From Symbiodinium natans (taxonomy: Eukaryota > Sar > Dinophyceae > Suessiales > Symbiodiniaceae), in the NCBI GenBank assembly GCA_905221605.1, contig CAJNDS010000205.1:62001-126000 (forward strand): a stretch of 64,000 nt of DNA, written 5' to 3'. Shown here piece by piece: positions 32,458-41,057 of this stretch; position 1 is the stretch's first letter, and every line of letters starts with the position of its first letter. Under the pieces are notes generated by a model. The model saw only the letters and a list, made by a program, of their open reading frames with translations, did not search any database and was not told the DNA's origin. Position numbers and translations under genes: made by a program.

Positions 32458-35400
32458 CTACATGAACATTGCCATGTACCTGGGACTGCTCCCTTCACCC
32501 GACGTGCTATCAGTATTTGGTGCTTGGAGTACAGCTGGAAAACCTGGCCTTGGTCCTACCACCTTCATGATCGGTTTTCCGCCAACTCCTGAGCCATGCT
32601 GAGACGATCCAAAAACATTGAACATCTTCATGAAGGCCTTTCTAGTGCCAATCTTCTGCACCCTTTTGATTGGACGTTTCATTGCTCCAACCTTGCATCC
32701 AGATGCGTTCAAACGACACAACCTCCTATAACCAACTCTATGTCCCTTCTTCCAAAGAGCCATAAGAATTTTAGAGGCAGTAACATTCTCCACCTCTACC
32801 TTTTCCAATGGTCCCTCACTTCCCGGAACAAACCCATCCATATCTGAAGACCTTTCCATCTTTTTTGACACCACTTCGTCGAGGTAGTCTTCCGAGATCC
32901 AAGGTAAGTTCCCCTTAGAGGAAGGATTGTCATCATTGTTTGGTCCTTCACCAGGATACCCTTTTGTGCTGTCAAAGATCTTACCAGTAGTGCGGTCCTG
33001 CATAGAGAAATTCGAAGCCACGCGGGAGTACACTGACCACAAGAAAATCCTTGTGTCCGCCAGTCTTGATGACCCACTGGATGTCTCCTCTTCCGGAGAA
33101 ACTTCTGGCGCTTTGCCATCCCCTCCAGTGTCACCACTTATCTCACCTCCAGCATCTTCAATGGGAATAAGGGATTCATTGTTCCCTTGATCAAGCACCG
33201 CACCCTCTGGTCCAAAAACTTCCAGCACCGCTGTCGAAGGATCCACCTCTTCATCAGCATCGTCGTCCATCCTTCTCCAGAGAGCCTCCAATTGGTCCGC
33301 ACAAGTCGCCGCTTGAAGGAACTCCATCAACCGAGCCCTCCCGCGCTGCCAGAGAAATTCCGAAACCATCACCGACCCTTGGGCTCCCAGATTCAGGAAT
33401 GGGTGAACCATTTTGAATACCCTCGCCATAAGTTCAATATGAACTTCCATGCCTGGACTGCGGCTCCAATCGTAGGCAATTGCCTCCATAGCAGTTCCAA
33501 ACTTGTCAGTATTCTTGAATTCCCCTTCCAGACCAGGAGACAACAAGGCACCCATCACCGAAAGAGGGTAATTCCCCACCGCCGGCAAGCACGGGTTGTC
33601 ATGGAACGAATGATGCAGGTCAGTATAATGTCCTTGATCTCTCCTTTGAAAAAGGAGTGCTCCAGTCCCTAGCTGGGCATTCATTTCATCCACTTGAACC
33701 ATTTCAGCACATATCCTCTGTGCCATGTACGCCATTGCTGGCCAGACAGTACGATCGGTCAGACCGCGACGCATAACCCAATCAGTTGTTGGCGACTGAA
33801 TCAGCGTCCTTGGATCATACACCAGAACAACCATCGCACCGTCACCCATTGACTGATCAGCATCGTCCTCCAGTGCCAGGTTCTCATCCTGTTCGCTTGC
33901 ACCCTCGGATGACATGCTAATAACCAAATTTCGATCCATCTTATTGGACCCTTTTTGGCAATCTCTTTGCCCCATTGGCAACTTGCCAACTGCAACCTTC
34001 CAATAAACTCGAGTCAGAAGGCCTTTCACCAGCAATTGCTGAAGGTCACTCCTCACCGGACCACCATCCAACATCTTCGCATCATTACCACGGAGATCAT
34101 TGCTCCCGCCTTCTCCTTCTTTTTGGTCGGTCTCCTCGCCAGAAATCTGTACTGCTCCTTCCGGCGCCGTCTCCTGTCCAGCCACTTCATGCCCAGGAAG
34201 AACTTGAGCGCTTTCAGAGACATTCACCTGTCCAGCAGCACCTTGCCCAGGTAAAACCTCATCCGTGGAGCCCACCGCCAGCGAACCAACCATAACTGAA
34301 CCATCCCTTGTTCTTTTTTGAGACCGTTCAGCTCGACGAGAAGGTTGTGGTAGTGAAAAAACTTGTGAAGTCACTTCTTGGCGGGTCTCCCCCCGCGACG
34401 CTTTGTCGCGCCCTTCGCCAAGGTGAACCGATTTTTTCGGCCCATCATTGGAGCCTGAAGAACCACTTTGTGGAACATTGCCACGACTCGCAGTTCTCCA
34501 CGAATCCCTTTCTTGCAAAAAGAGTTCCTTCAGGCGTTGTACCGCATTGGTCTCCTCCTCGCTTGAATCGCTTGAGGAAGCGGCATACGAGACCAAAGCC
34601 TCCGCCTGGTCATCATCATCCCCCACATCTGCCCACGCTCTGCTGAATGGATACGACAAACCACCACGAGGTTTCACCGGCTCCAGTGGCTTCGGTTTTT
34701 CCACCACTTCCGCCAGTTGCACTCGTCGTTGTGACCGAGATCGTGGCACCTGTCGCACCTGTTTTTTGTCCAGCAAGGGCCTTCCCCTTCTTACAGGGTT
34801 TGATCTTGACCGATACTTTTTCGTTGGTGGATTCACCGGCGGCATTCCAACTCCCACCAACCGCAGCTTCTGTACGCACAACGGAGACCTCTGCGCAAGC
34901 GTCCAACCATCACGGTACCTGACCTTATCAAAAAGCTCCCGATAGGAACCTCTCGGCATAGTTTTTGCACCGGAGTCTTCAGCTTCACGCACCTGAGTGA
35001 GGGTTCGCACCGCCGCTCTTCCAGTCCCTCTGTTCCCAGAAGATTGTTGTACCCGTACAGATGCATCAGAAGGAACTGCCTTTTCCGGTCCTCCCGGTCG
35101 ATATCGGACCTCACCCACCAATTGCAGAATTTTGCATGCGGTCACTTTGTTGATCCCTTTGTCAACCAAATCTTCCACAAAGATGAACTCTTGCAAGTCC
35201 GACACATTGGTCACACCAAGCGTAATCATCACCTCACTCACATGAGGGGTATACACCCACAGGTGTGCATTGCGAGCCATCCAATTTTCAATCGGCTCCT
35301 CCGGATTGTGAAGCTGAGTACTAGTGGATGCAGCCACCGAATTCTTTTGCTCATCAGCTTCTACTTCATCCAGAATATTTTCACCATCTTTTTGTGACAC

Positions 35401-36000
35401 ATTGGTCATTTGCAGCGCTTTTGGTGCCGAGGATGAGGAAGATTCAGCTCCCCCACTCGCAGGTGGCTGAAAAGTGCTTCTATCCGTAAGCTCCCATCCT
35501 CTCTCTTTTTCAAACCGGACCTGATTGGCCACCTGTACCAAGTGTTTCAGGAGCGATAGCCGCTCCTCTGACATCTCGTCATGGGAGTACTTGCAGAAAT
35601 TTAACCCTTTCCGGCAACGTCCTCGGAGGTAATAATCGAAACAGCAATTGTGGAACCCTGCGTCCCTTAGTGACTTCCTGGAAGCATTGTCCCAAGATTT
35701 GCCGGGCTCCCAAGTCCCTTCCAATGCTACATCATCGTTGTGAAGGTACCTGCATGCAGTCCCATATTTACAACCACCTTGATTGTAATACAGACACAGC
35801 CGACCTTTTGGCTCACCTGACGTAGGCTCACCCTTTGATGCACCTTTGCCAAAATTGTACTTGGCCCGGAAGGCTAAATCCTCCCGCTCCTGCTGTGCCT
35901 CATCCACTGTACCTTCCTCTGTGGGAGGGTCACCGATGTTCCCGTCCTCATCATCAGCTTCTTGGCTATTCTTTGGATCAGTTGACCCCCTTCTGGCCAA
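32458..36000 (-). CDS. Retroelement polyprotein frame 3 (two CCCH fingers, gag-like)
   Basis: 1,180 codons, the longest frame. Two CCCH fingers lie in the first 150 residues: CLYYNQGGCKYGTACRYLH (7-5-3) and CFDYYLRGRCRKG-type (8-6-3, ending CKYSH). A helical segment at about 245-305 includes VSEVMITLGVTNVSDLQEFI and resembles a SAM/helix-hairpin fold. Basic Ser/Arg/Lys-rich tracts occur at about 400-440. The rest is long, acidic and not recognised. No DTG/DSG protease, no YxDD and no integrase HHCC or DDE signature was found. A capsid role is inferred from position and RNA-binding fingers. Confidence 0.7.
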   Translation of the reverse strand: MARRGSTDPKNSQEADDEDGNIGDPPTEEGTVDEAQQEREDLAFRAKYNFGKGASKGEPTSGEPKGRLCLYYNQGGCKYGTACRYLHNDDVALEGTWEPGKSWDNASRKSLRDAGFHNCCFDYYLRGRCRKGLNFCKYSHDEMSEERLSLLKHLVQVANQVRFEKERGWELTDRSTFQPPASGGAESSSSSAPKALQMTNVSQKDGENILDEVEADEQKNSVAASTSTQLHNPEEPIENWMARNAHLWVYTPHVSEVMITLGVTNVSDLQEFIFVEDLVDKGINKVTACKILQLVGEVRYRPGGPEKAVPSDASVRVQQSSGNRGTGRAAVRTLTQVREAEDSGAKTMPRGSYRELFDKVRYRDGWTLAQRSPLCVQKLRLVGVGMPPVNPPTKKYRSRSNPVRRGRPLLDKKQVRQVPRSRSQRRVQLAEVVEKPKPLEPVKPRGGLSYPFSRAWADVGDDDDQAEALVSYAASSSDSSEEETNAVQRLKELFLQERDSWRTASRGNVPQSGSSGSNDGPKKSVHLGEGRDKASRGETRQEVTSQVFSLPQPSRRAERSQKRTRDGSVMVGSLAVGSTDEVLPGQGAAGQVNVSESAQVLPGHEVAGQETAPEGAVQISGEETDQKEGEGGSNDLRGNDAKMLDGGPVRSDLQQLLVKGLLTRVYWKVAVGKLPMGQRDCQKGSNKMDRNLVISMSSEGASEQDENLALEDDADQSMGDGAMVVLVYDPRTLIQSPTTDWVMRRGLTDRTVWPAMAYMAQRICAEMVQVDEMNAQLGTGALLFQRRDQGHYTDLHHSFHDNPCLPAVGNYPLSVMGALLSPGLEGEFKNTDKFGTAMEAIAYDWSRSPGMEVHIELMARVFKMVHPFLNLGAQGSVMVSEFLWQRGRARLMEFLQAATCADQLEALWRRMDDDADEEVDPSTAVLEVFGPEGAVLDQGNNESLIPIEDAGGEISGDTGGDGKAPEVSPEEETSSGSSRLADTRIFLWSVYSRVASNFSMQDRTTGKIFDSTKGYPGEGPNNDDNPSSKGNLPWISEDYLDEVVSKKMERSSDMDGFVPGSEGPLEKVEVENVTASKILMALWKKGHRVGYRRLCRLNASGCKVGAMKRPIKRVQKIGTRKAFMKMFNVFGSSQHGSGVGGKPIMKVVGPRPGFPAVLQAPNTDSTSGEGSSPRYMAMFM

Positions 36001-37544
36001 CCTTCACCGTACCGACGATGCTCATAGGGACACCCATCGCCATTGCGACACCTTCCCTTATTGAAGAACCTGCACAGCTTGCTGTAACCAGGTGACAACA
36101 CCGTCTTTGGTGTCATGTAAGCCTTTTTGTACTGGTCAGGATCCATGTAGGCTTCCATTGGCTTGTTCTCCCTTTTGCTCATGGATTGCACTGCACCATC
36201 AAGCTCCTGCAAAAATAGCTTGGTGTCCAACCAAAGCGCGTTCCAAACCTCATCTTCCCCTTGATTCAGCACCGTTGCCACCGCTTCACCCACAACTGGT
36301 CGAGAAAATCTCCTTTTTCTGCATGCCAGTTCGAAAAGCGCGTTGTGGTACTGTTTTCGGGAAAAAGTGGTTAACTTCCCCAAGCCTGTGCTTTCTGTAC
36401 CATCAGGCTTCCAACCATCATTTTGCAAGATGCCATACGCGCGCCGAGCTTCCGCATTGAGGAATGCCTGATCCGCAACACACTCCTGTAAATCTTCCAT
36501 CGGCCGACCTAACAGCATCCCAGTAATTTTGCCAACATAGGCTTCCTCTTCATTTCCATTCTCCAGAAGAGCTTTGTAGATCTTTTCTCCATGAAGTTGC
36601 CTTTCTTCTCGTTCTTCAGAAGACAACTCCTGTACCACAAGCTCTTCATCGGATTGCTCTTCCTCCTGTTTCCAGTCCCATTGACCGTTGGAATCTTGGT
36701 ACCATTGACCAGCATACCATGAATCCGTCCACCCCGTACTCCAGCCGCTGGGTTTCCATTTCCGCAGCGTCGAAGAAGAGTCCTCCACGTCCTCTTCCAA
36801 AACCAGAAAGGTGTCCAAGATTATGGTACCATCATCTTCCACTCGTTTCACTGTTCCATTGACAGTATCACCAAATTTGAACTGATATGCATTGTTCCCT
36901 TCTGCAGGAACCAATACATTCATATCACCATGGTCCAAAAAGGCTCCATACCCATTGATGCAGCGCACTAGACCCATGATCTCATCTCCCTCTTGATAGC
37001 AATGTGTCCCAGGTGATTCCAAGGCTCCCGCTCGGGGCACTTTCTTTGCATGCTCTTCAGAAACCACCTCTGTATCATCGGCTCCTGGCTCATCCTTTGT
37101 CTTCACCTTTGGGTCACACTGCTCGTCCTGCTCCACGAGTCCCACAAGCTCATCTTTTTTGTGCTCCTGGATTTCAGGACCTCCCTTTTTCTCCGCCAAA
37201 GGCTTTGCCTCATCTGCTGTAATTCGCTCGGTGTCGACTTCCGGCGAACTTCCAGACGGCAACACTTCTCCCTTCATGGGAGTGGACCCATCATTGGAGT
37301 CCTTTGTCACACCTTCTGCAGCAGGCAAATCTTCCTCCACTGCAGGGCAATTGAGTCGATCATCCACGGCAGGCACGCTTTCTTCCACCGCAGGCTCCTG
37401 TTTCTTCCCGATCCAGGTGTTGAGCTCCAGCGATGTTGGCTTGGTTCCCAGGAATCCCTTCCTCATCAGGAGAACCCGAGGTCGGGGCGTCACCACCAGC
37501 CCTAGGACCGCTATCCCTGATAGTAGAGGAAAAATCTTTTTCAC
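35874..37544 (-). CDS. Retroelement polyprotein frame 2 (S1-like and CCCH)
   Basis: 556 codons. An N-terminal acidic stretch has short PAVEE/PAVDD repeats. At about residues 195-265 there is an S1/OB-like RNA-binding pattern (GLVRCINGYGAFLDHGDMNV, a Phe-x-x-Gly-Asp turn, then GTVKRVEDDGTIILD). A Trp-rich segment (WKPSGWSTGWTDSWYAGQWY) follows. One CCCH finger lies near the C-terminus, CRFFNKGRCRNGDGCPYEH (spacing 7-5-3). It overlaps frame 3 by 127 nt; the joining point is likely the GAAGGGGGTC run at about 35990, which needs a -1 shift or one lost G. Confidence 0.7.
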   Translation of the reverse strand: MKKIFPLLSGIAVLGLVVTPRPRVLLMRKGFLGTKPTSLELNTWIGKKQEPAVEESVPAVDDRLNCPAVEEDLPAAEGVTKDSNDGSTPMKGEVLPSGSSPEVDTERITADEAKPLAEKKGGPEIQEHKKDELVGLVEQDEQCDPKVKTKDEPGADDTEVVSEEHAKKVPRAGALESPGTHCYQEGDEIMGLVRCINGYGAFLDHGDMNVLVPAEGNNAYQFKFGDTVNGTVKRVEDDGTIILDTFLVLEEDVEDSSSTLRKWKPSGWSTGWTDSWYAGQWYQDSNGQWDWKQEEEQSDEELVVQELSSEEREERQLHGEKIYKALLENGNEEEAYVGKITGMLLGRPMEDLQECVADQAFLNAEARRAYGILQNDGWKPDGTESTGLGKLTTFSRKQYHNALFELACRKRRFSRPVVGEAVATVLNQGEDEVWNALWLDTKLFLQELDGAVQSMSKRENKPMEAYMDPDQYKKAYMTPKTVLSPGYSKLCRFFNKGRCRNGDGCPYEHRRYGEGWPEGGQLIQRIAKKLMMRTGTSVTLPQRKVQWMRHSRSGRI

Positions 37545-38469
37545 CTAAACTATTTACACTACCCTGGAATGCCCTCGTAGACTCAGTCTTCGGAGTAGAG
37601 GATGAAGAATCCAGTGCCGCCTCCATTTCCAGCTCATTGCCCGAAGGAGACCCAACCACCTCGTCACTCTTCATCTTTTCACCTACCACCGGCAATGTCC
37701 ACTTGCTTTCCTGCGTATCCAGGCAGTAATAATATTGTCTCCCATCTTCATGGAGGTGCCTTTCCCACGTTGTCCCATCGCACGCTTTGATCAGATGCTC
37801 GTCTTTCCGAAAACCATCCCTTTCAGAGACCTGTCGCATCTCGTCCTCTTCTTCGGACAACTGTCGCAACCTCTCAGCCTCCATCTGTAGGATCTCCTCC
37901 TCCCCCATGGCGTATTCAGCAGCAGGTGCAGCTTCAAAGCCGTCCGCGCCCTTCTGTTTGTGACCACTTCCACCACCTTGGGAACTCGAAGATGGACCCT
38001 TTTTGATCTTGTTCAACGGCCTCCTGGTCGCTTGTAGCACTTCTCCAATCAGATCGGTCTGAGACTCTTGGTCTACCATTCGACCCGAAGTCGAAGACGA
38101 CGGCTGGTACCCGTGTTTGTGTAACACTCGTAAAACAGTCACCTCCATTTCACGATCTATGCCACCAGTCGCATCCCAGTTCCTTTTTTCACCAGGCTTT
38201 GGCGGTACAGAAACAGCACGTCCTTCAGCTTCAGCATTGCTAACCATATCCCTATTGGGATTCATACCCGAATTGGGGCTTTCTGCAACCAAGGCCTCTT
38301 CCAGATGTACTTCAGCGTCGGGAATCACCTCTTCCAACACCGATCTTTCACCCAGAGACTCAGCTGCACCATTTCCAGCTCCACCATCTTGTCCACCATC
38401 CGAGGACAAGTTGGAGCCATCGCTTCGGAGAAGGCATTGCTTCTTGATCCCAAAACCTTGAAAGAACAC
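37360..38469 (-). CDS. Retroelement polyprotein frame 1 (WW domain)
   Basis: 369 codons from a GTG just after a stop; the first in-frame ATG is about 100 codons in, so the true start is unclear. It is acidic and Ser/Gly-rich overall, with a Lys-Lys-Gly-Pro linker. A WW-like domain lies near residues 230-265: TTWERHLHEDGRQYYYCLD then TQESKWTLP, with both tryptophans and the central Tyr block. WW domains bind proline-rich or phosphoserine motifs. The 3' end overlaps frame 2 by 185 nt, and the change of frame needs a +1 shift, probably near the GGAAGAAACAGGAG run at about 37400. Confidence 0.7.
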   Translation of the reverse strand: MFFQGFGIKKQCLLRSDGSNLSSDGGQDGGAGNGAAESLGERSVLEEVIPDAEVHLEEALVAESPNSGMNPNRDMVSNAEAEGRAVSVPPKPGEKRNWDATGGIDREMEVTVLRVLHKHGYQPSSSTSGRMVDQESQTDLIGEVLQATRRPLNKIKKGPSSSSQGGGSGHKQKGADGFEAAPAAEYAMGEEEILQMEAERLRQLSEEEDEMRQVSERDGFRKDEHLIKACDGTTWERHLHEDGRQYYYCLDTQESKWTLPVVGEKMKSDEVVGSPSGNELEMEAALDSSSSTPKTESTRAFQGSVNSLGEKDFSSTIRDSGPRAGGDAPTSGSPDEEGIPGNQANIAGAQHLDREETGACGGRKRACRG

Positions 38470-38483
38470 TTAACCGCAGGGAA

Positions 38484-38503
38484 CCTAAGTTGGGCTCATA
38501 ACC
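38484..38503 (-). promoter_or_regulatory. Primer-binding site, half-tRNA-Met type
   Basis: Immediately inside the 5' LTR the minus strand reads GGTTATGAGCCCAACTTAGG. Its complement contains GGGCTCATAACC, which matches the CAU anticodon stem-loop of a Met tRNA and not a tRNA 3' end. Drosophila copia uses the same internal region of initiator tRNA-Met (GGTTATGGGCCC, from memory), primed by a tRNA half. The match and its exact position beside the LTR support the call. Confidence 0.6.
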
Positions 38504-38790
38504 TACGGGGGGACAACCAAGGAAGGAAATCAACTCCCCTAATCGCCCTGAACTTATATTTCCCAGATCGAACCAAGAAACAACCAAGAACACGGATAAG
38601 AGCAACCCAGGGGGAAAGGAAAGGGGGAAGGAATCCACACCCTTACCAAACCCTAAGAACCCAGGCACTTCTTTTTGAACTTGTGGCTTTCTGTTCAAGC
38701 CCATCTTGAGCCAAATACGATTACCGGGTTCATTAACCCTTCCAACTTCCAACACTAACTCCTTTCTACAATACCAATTGCAGCTCCGCA
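38504..38790 (-). repeat. 5' LTR of the retroelement
   Basis: 287 bp, with the same termini as the left LTR (TGCGGAGC ... CCCCGTA). The centre (about 38608-38700) is diverged or exchanged relative to the partner. It abuts CCCTAAA repeats at 38791. Confidence 0.85.
38705..38727 (-). promoter_or_regulatory. Spliced-leader-like sequence in the 5' LTR
   Basis: The minus strand has CCGGTAATCG then TATTTGGCTCAAG, followed at once by ATGGG. The last 11 bases equal the 3' end of the dinoflagellate spliced leader (TTTTGGCTCAAG, from memory), and CCGGTA/CCGTA lies at about the right distance upstream. It is probably a relict of a trans-spliced transcript fixed in the LTR, but the match is partial. Confidence 0.45.
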
Positions 38791-38850
38791 CCCTAAACCC
38801 TAAACCCTAAACCCTGAACCCTGAACCCTGAACCCTGAACCCTAAACCTG
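38791..38850. repeat. CCCTAAA/CCCTGAA array abutting the 5' LTR
   Basis: Eight units, directly continuous with the LTR end. Opposite in strand to the TTTAGGG block at 30480-30506 on the other side of the element. A short TTTAGGG block also lies at about 39128-39162. Confidence 0.9.
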
Positions 38851-38865
38851 AAAGGGTTTCCCGAA

Positions 38866-39640
38866 TCAGTTCTCAGGCATGATCCACATCGAGGAGTGCC
38901 GCAAGCAGATGGCCAGGGCCGTGGAGAAAGTACTCAAAGGGGCCGGAACAATCACCAATCGCATCCCCCCCAGGGCGTCCTTATATTCATACTCTAAGGA
39001 CCCCCCAAAACTCCATTAAGGCCCCCTATATTCGTTCACGTGGGGACCGGGGCCGGTTGTCTGCGTCTTGGGAGCCCGGGGGAAGGCAAAGGTTTATGTG
39101 TGCCACAAAATGGGGGTTTACGATGTTCGGGGTTTAGGGTTTAGGGCTTAGGGTTTAGGGTCATAAGGGGATCCTACTATTTGGGTTTTTTTTTCGTAAA
39201 CCCCCAAACGTGCCGAGACTGATGGATTGGGTCGAGCTGGTCGATTGCAACATTGGCTACGGTTTCTCTCGGCACCCTGTGCGCTCTAGACCCTGGTTTA
39301 GGAGCCTGTGAGCATATTGCTTTCACCTGGCTTTTTGTAGAGCCATTAACAACTCAACGAGCCCATGGCCCTGGCCCCGAAGGCTCATGGTTTTCAGCTT
39401 CGGGCGCGCTGCGCTCTAGACTGGACCGTGGGAAGACCGCACAGTGTTATCACACCCTGAAACCCTAACCCCCTGAATTCCTATTCTCCCATTCCCCTTT
39501 TCGGGTTCAGGGTGGATTTTAAGATTTTACTATTTCAGCTTTGAGCCCCTAGCCCAGGTCAAGGACCCGGAGCTCTTTCCAGAATTGTCGTCGAAGTCCA
39601 GCAATCAGGAGGTCGCCAAAGCCCTGTACATGTGCCTCCG
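38866..39640 (+). CDS. Exon-like pieces of an unrecognised gene
   Basis: Two convincing stretches. About 38866-38960 reads FSGMIHIEECRKQMARAVEK then VLKGAG. 39560-39640 follows a CCCAG acceptor and reads VKDPELFPELSSKSSNQEVA then KALYMCLR. A weaker one at about 39232-39290 reads VELVDCNIGYGF. They are charged, balanced and free of repeats, unlike the surrounding DNA. No family is recognised. The retroelement immediately upstream may have separated them from their 5' exons. Confidence 0.35.
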
Positions 39641-40550
39641 GCTTGTTACCTTTATTCCGCCCCGAGCCCGAAACCCGAGGGCTGCTTCTTTTGCTCTTCG
39701 GCGCTGGGATTGACCCTGGCGCCAATTCCCAACAACCAAGCTGGTAGGACCCTGAATCCATCTGGCCTTCCTATTCTCGCCTGTAGTTGAAATGGGTTCA
39801 GGGGTCAGTAACACAGGGTTTAGCAGAGGAAACGGGACCCAAAAGGTGTAGCCCATCTAGGCCTGCACTGAGGCGTGGGGCGCCAGGCGTGCCTCGTGTG
39901 TGCGAGGACGTCCATTTCTATTTTGAAGGGGGGTGGGCAGGGTCAGTGGCTTTAAGGCTTTGATGGAGGGTTTCGCTTGAGGGGAGGCCTGGGAATGTCT
40001 AAGGCATCGTGAAAAAAGAGGCAGGGTTGAGGGTTGTGAAACAGAAAAATTTGTTGCGTGCGTAGCCCCCCAAATAGAATCGCAGGTTGCTGCCTCTGGG
40101 GTTGGAGGAGGTTGTCCGCTGACATCCTAGAGCTTACGTGGTTATGGGGTTTCAGGCTTCGCATGTGGTTTCGGCTTGGCCTGAGCTTCAGGTCTTCGGG
40201 CTTAGGGTGGCATGGGCTTGGAGCGGTCCTTCTGTGGGCAGGACGACGAGCTGCCAGGACACTCCGTGCCCCTTCAGGAGGCCTCCTGGCTTGCACGAAG
40301 GTGCTGTAGGGCCATGTGTGCACCTACGGTGTGTTTGCCGTACAATTGCAAGCTAGGTCGATATACAAAAAGCAGTAATGGACGACACGTCGGACCTGCA
40401 AGAGACAGAGGGTTCAACACATAAACAAGACACAACTTTGAATCCCCTAGTTCCTCACTTGTTCATGCTGTATAACTTCCAATTTAATCAGAGCCGCACA
40501 GCCTTGCCCAGCCTCCATACAACCTTGCCCAACCCCGAACCCCGAACCCC

Positions 40551-40784
40551 TCACATGATCCCCTGAAAAAAGTCACGCAACGACAGCCGCGTCCACCGAG
40601 AGGTTCCCACTTTTGAGTCGTGCGATCTGAGAGTGGTGTTTTCATCAAGAGATAACTTGGCAAAACCTGCCACGGCCAATTTGCTGTACTCCTCCCACAG
40701 GCCTCGCCTCGGGTGTAGGCGCAAGTAATAGGACTGGAGGTACCGAGAGGTCGACTCCCACCAGATGTCATCGACAGTCATCAA
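40551..40784 (-). CDS. Small unrecognised open frame, 77 codons
   Basis: Starts ATG-ATG and ends TGA. The peptide has natural composition: VDDIWWESTSRYLQSYYLRL, then PRRGLWEEYSKLAVAGFAKL, then an RLSLRDFFQG end. No repeat or low complexity. It could be one exon of a longer minus-strand gene. Function unknown. Confidence 0.3.
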   Translation of the reverse strand: MMTVDDIWWESTSRYLQSYYLRLHPRRGLWEEYSKLAVAGFAKLSLDENTTLRSHDSKVGTSRWTRLSLRDFFQGIM

Positions 40785-41057
40785 GCATGAGAAAGGTCGT
40801 CCGTGGAAAGATCTTCACCGCTTTCGGGGAATATTGACGGCATCGCTCGGTTGTGCGGGACCCTTTGCTGTCACGCCCCAAGCCCGAACACCCAACATCA
40901 ATTCGAAACCGCAAGCCCTGAATGTTCAACCACAAGTCCAAGGCCATGCAAAACGAGGCGCAGTCTGAAGTCTCTGGGGTCGAGAGGGCAGTGGAGGCCG
41001 GGTGCTGTTGCAGGATTGAAAGATCGAGGGTTAGGGGTTGCTTGCTGGAATGGGCGT

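Larger units (their letters stand above)
30507..38790 (-). mobile_element. LTR retroelement with RNA-binding polyprotein and no visible pol
   Basis: Complete LTR element transcribed leftward: 5' LTR (38504-38790), primer-binding site (38484-38503), polyprotein frames (38469 down to 31157), polypurine tract (30786-30797) and 3' LTR (30507-30785). LTR outer and inner ends are nearly identical while their centres differ. The open frames total over 2,400 codons and encode WW, S1-like and six CCCH zinc-finger modules. No aspartic protease, reverse transcriptase, RNase H or integrase motif appears in any of the large frames. The half-tRNA-Met primer site is a copia feature, so it is most likely a large non-autonomous Ty1/copia-related element dependent on another element's enzymes. 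It lies precisely between TTTAGGG repeats (left) and CCCTAAA repeats (right), with no clear target-site duplication. Confidence 0.82.

Noticed and set aside
32927-33672. Plus-strand frames across the retroelement
   Set aside because: Antisense to the long minus-strand polyprotein; no conserved pattern.
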